Source: Campylobacter taeniopygiae (GTDB lineage: Bacteria > Campylobacterota > Campylobacteria > Campylobacterales > Campylobacteraceae). Taken from it: 34,235 nucleotides of DNA. A program made the translations under genes and the position numbers. Numbering within the stretch: position 1 is the stretch's first letter; the number at the start of each line of letters is the position of its first letter. Under the pieces are notes generated by a model. The model had not been told where the DNA came from and made no database searches. It saw nothing but the letters and a program-made list of their open reading frames with translations. Of this stretch, positions 32,411 through 34,235 are shown piece by piece. Where the stretch lies: contig NZ_NXLY01000017.1 in assembly GCF_005406225.1 (NCBI RefSeq), positions 1-34,235 of the forward strand, read 5' to 3'.

Positions 32411-32989
32411 TTATTTTCCCATTGAGGCTAAAATTGTTGCTGCCATTGCATCAGGATTAACATTAGATGTGTTTGAATTTTCTCCTTGTTGTGTATCTTT
32501 TGTTGAATTAAGCGGCGGACGTTTTAAATCAAAAATATGTTCTTCTGTAGTTACAATTTGTATTGTACCTTCAAACATTTTTATATCTTTTGTATATCCA
32601 ATTACCTTAACATCTCTTTTTTTGGATGTCTCATCAAATAAGGCATGGGCTTCAAGTTGAAGAATATCTCCTATTTTTAACGGAGCATAAAAAAAACATT
32701 TTGTGCCTATAACGACAGAGAATTCTTTATTGATTGCAGCTTGTGCAACATAATTAGCAGCAGCAAAAATAAAAGCATCGAAAATCAATCCATGTTCATC
32801 GACTACCATATCATTTGTTGTGATTAAAATAGACTTGGCAAAATTTTTATCAATTTCAATAATGGTACCAGCTACCGAGGTATTAAGTTCTAAACATGTC
32901 GTAAGTTCAGATCTTACTTTAGATAAATTTTCTTGCGAGACATATTCTTCAAGTTGTACATAGTCTTCAAAATTGTCTTTTTTTGCCAT
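32411..32989 (-). CDS. Cj0977-like sigma-28-regulated virulence protein (hot-dog fold)
   Basis: This 192-residue soluble protein corresponds by position and features to Cj0977 of C. jejuni, a sigma-28-dependent protein required for full virulence and shown to have a hot-dog acyl-CoA-thioesterase-like fold. The fold region covers about 25-150 (VVDEHGLIFDAFIFAAANYVAQAAI is the central helix and strand). It lacks a signal peptide. A near-consensus sigma-28 promoter lies upstream. The gene stop abuts that of the small lipoprotein with no gap. Biochemical activity is not established. Confidence 0.85.
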   Translation of the reverse strand: MAKKDNFEDYVQLEEYVSQENLSKVRSELTTCLELNTSVAGTIIEIDKNFAKSILITTNDMVVDEHGLIFDAFIFAAANYVAQAAINKEFSVVIGTKCFFYAPLKIGDILQLEAHALFDETSKKRDVKVIGYTKDIKMFEGTIQIVTTEEHIFDLKRPPLNSTKDTQQGENSNTSNVNPDAMAATILASMGK

Positions 32990-33035
32990 TTTTCACCTTT
33001 TTTGATAAATATTTTATCTATAATTTCAAAAATGA

Positions 33036-33062
33036 AAATCGGCAAAAAATAAAAATAATTTA
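33036..33062 (-). promoter_or_regulatory. sigma-28 promoter of the Cj0977-like gene
   Basis: On the minus strand, TAAA (33062-33059) is exactly 15 bases from GCCGATTT (33043-33036). This agrees with the flagellar consensus TAAA-N15-GCCGATAA. The -35 TAAA contains the TAA stop codon of cmoB. The gene's ATG is about 47 bases downstream. Confidence 0.8.
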
Positions 33063-33932
33063 TATCTTTATTTTTACATAAACTCTTTTTGGAGCTTCAT
33101 AACCTTCTATAGTAAGGTTTTTATCATTTGGATCCAAAAAATCATTTAAAGAATAAGAATCAATCCATTCTGTTTTTCTTTGCTCATTTTCATCGGTTTT
33201 TTTAGTGCTTAAAATTTGAAAATCTTTAAAACCTGCTCTTTCGCACCAATTTTTTAAAGCACCTATACTCGGAATAAAATAAATATTTGGAATTTTTGAA
33301 TAAGTTTTATTTGGAACAAGTGCAATTTCTCTTTCATCTTCTATATACATAGTATCTAAAAAAACTACTCCATTTTTATTGAGTCCTGATTTTAATTCTT
33401 TTAGCATCTTAACCGGATCACTTCTATGATAAATAACTCCAAGGCAAAAAATCACATCAAATTTAAGCGGGTAGTTTGGAAGATCTTCAACACCTAAAAG
33501 TTCATATTTTATTGAAGTTTTAGCTAAGGCATTAATGAGTTCAAATTGCAATCGATATTTTATAGAGGGATCAAAACCTATTAATAATGCTGGATTAAAT
33601 TCAAGCATTTTAAACATATAATAACCATTATTGCACCCAATATCTGCTACGATTTTTCCCGAAATTTCACTCATAAAAGGCTTTAAAATATTAAATTTAA
33701 TAAAACTTTGCCACTCTGTATCAATAAAAAGATCATTTATTTGGAAAGGACCTTTTCTCCATGGTTTTAATTCTTTTGCAAGTTCTAAAATTTCATCCAT
33801 TTGAGTATTATTTGTGTTTAAAATCACACAATCTTTTAAATAGAGCTTATTTTCGCAATTTAATTCTTTTAATCTTTGGATTTTGGAGTATAAAGGGTGT
33901 CTTGATAATTGATTTTCTAAAATATTTTTCAT
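33060..33932 (-). CDS. cmoB: CmoB-family tRNA U34 carboxymethyltransferase
   Basis: This 290-residue protein resembles CmoB, which transfers a carboxymethyl group from carboxy-SAM to 5-hydroxyuridine at tRNA position 34. The signature LKPWRKGPFQINDLFIDTEW (57-76) and the SAM-binding VADIGCNNGYYMFKML (96-111) match the family. It is a little shorter than the E. coli protein (about 323). No cmoA is adjacent. Two TATAAT words lie upstream on the minus strand (33975-33980 and 33990-33995). Likely Cj0976. Confidence 0.85.
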   Translation of the reverse strand: MKNILENQLSRHPLYSKIQRLKELNCENKLYLKDCVILNTNNTQMDEILELAKELKPWRKGPFQINDLFIDTEWQSFIKFNILKPFMSEISGKIVADIGCNNGYYMFKMLEFNPALLIGFDPSIKYRLQFELINALAKTSIKYELLGVEDLPNYPLKFDVIFCLGVIYHRSDPVKMLKELKSGLNKNGVVFLDTMYIEDEREIALVPNKTYSKIPNIYFIPSIGALKNWCERAGFKDFQILSTKKTDENEQRKTEWIDSYSLNDFLDPNDKNLTIEGYEAPKRVYVKIKI

Positions 33933-33974
33933 TGGAGCCTTTTTAGAGAATATATTTTTTTAATATTTTTTTAA

Positions 33975-33995
33975 ATTATACAAAGTGAAATTATA
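33975..33995 (-). promoter_or_regulatory. two candidate -10 elements of cmoB
   Basis: TATAAT appears on the minus strand at 33975-33980 and again at 33990-33995, separated by nine bases, upstream of the cmoB ATG at 33932. Either or both may be used. Confidence 0.4.
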
Positions 33996-34121
33996 ACAAA
34001 AAGATATTTACAAAAATTCTTATATGAAGTTAAGAAAGTTTAAAAATTAAGCAATCTTATGCTTAAAATTGATTTAATATTTTTAATTTTCATTGTTTTT
34101 GTTTATGATTGATAAAATAAA

Positions 34122-34127
34122 TATAAT
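34122..34127 (+). promoter_or_regulatory. -10 element of the right-edge lipoprotein gene
   Basis: TATAAT 55 bases before the ATG at 34183, in T/A-rich sequence. A short stem (TTAAGCA at 34047-34053 with TGCTTAA at 34060-34066) lies further upstream with no assigned role. Confidence 0.4.
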
Positions 34128-34182
34128 TTTTTATACAACTTATTATACAATAGACTATATTCTTAAAAACCAAGGATTATAA

Positions 34183-34235
34183 ATGAAAATCATTTTGGCA
34201 ATTTTAGCTTTAGTATTTTTAAACTCTTGTGCTTT
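34183..34235 (+). CDS. lipoprotein, 5' end only
   Basis: Seventeen codons are present before the window ends. They encode a lipoprotein signal peptide with lipobox LNSC (Cys16) and AAGGA as ribosome binding site. The rest of the protein is outside the window, so nothing can be said of its function. Confidence 0.7.
   Translation, partial: MKIILAILALVFLNSCA

Overview
The window is AT-rich chromosomal DNA from an epsilonproteobacterium, almost certainly Campylobacter jejuni or a very close relative. The support is gene content and order: hipO (hippurate hydrolase, the classical C. jejuni marker) beside yaaA, jlpA, cjaA, cjaB, pepD, a thermonuclease, the Cj0977-type virulence protein and cmoB on the right, and yceI, rsmG, ribA, hemB and hemN in the middle after rpoD. 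Order matches C. jejuni NCTC 11168 roughly Cj1004 to Cj0976, read in reverse. These locus equivalences are from memory, not from a search. There are no rRNA or tRNA genes, CRISPR arrays or insertion sequences that I can see.

Layout. (1) 1-1918: the tail of an unidentified frame that seems to start inside a G-tract, a degenerate stretch with a 9-G tract, and a large Asn-rich gene on the minus strand with a near-perfect sigma-28 (FliA) promoter. (2) 2132-9607: an accessory respiratory island of four co-directional genes. They are an octaheme cytochrome with seven CXXCH motifs and one CX17CH motif (hallmark of the MccA dissimilatory sulfite reductase family), a membrane protein joining a cysteine-less rhodanese-like domain, six CXXCH motifs and a multi-helix b-type cytochrome domain, a thioredoxin-like lipoprotein, and a 900-residue CcsBA-type cytochrome c heme lyase. 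(3) 9642-14777: a PepSY-like periplasmic protein, a rhomboid protease, rpoD, and a divergent LysR regulator/YeiH transporter pair. (4) 14868-22439: yceI, ribA-rsmG, hemB, and a run of an unrecognised membrane protein, a hypothetical, hemN, a GlpC/GlcF-like iron-sulfur protein, a hypothetical and a small membrane protein. (5) 22578-27037: a pepT-MFS-hipO operon preceded by a 32-codon mini-ORF, then yaaA. (6) 27080-34235: jlpA, cjaA-cjaB, pepD, nuclease plus small lipoprotein, Cj0977-like protein under sigma-28, cmoB, and the first 17 codons of a lipoprotein.

How the parts work together. The island reads as a self-contained terminal reductase. Menaquinol electrons would enter the membrane cytochrome b part of the second protein, pass through its six hemes in the periplasm and reach the octaheme reductase. 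The last two genes supply reduced heme-binding cysteines and a heme lyase that can serve the non-standard CX17CH site. In Wolinella the MccA partner is an NrfC/NrfD-like pair; here it is replaced by the rhodanese-hexaheme-cytochrome b fusion, which is the most interesting thing in the window. The two spacers inside the island carry hairpins with an identical 15-base core, suggesting a shared post-transcriptional control of subunit ratio.

The remainder is mostly ordinary core genome. Points to check against a reference are the apparent lack of argF between hemB and the gene before hemN, and of the small phosphatase gene I expect between rpoD and the rhomboid gene.
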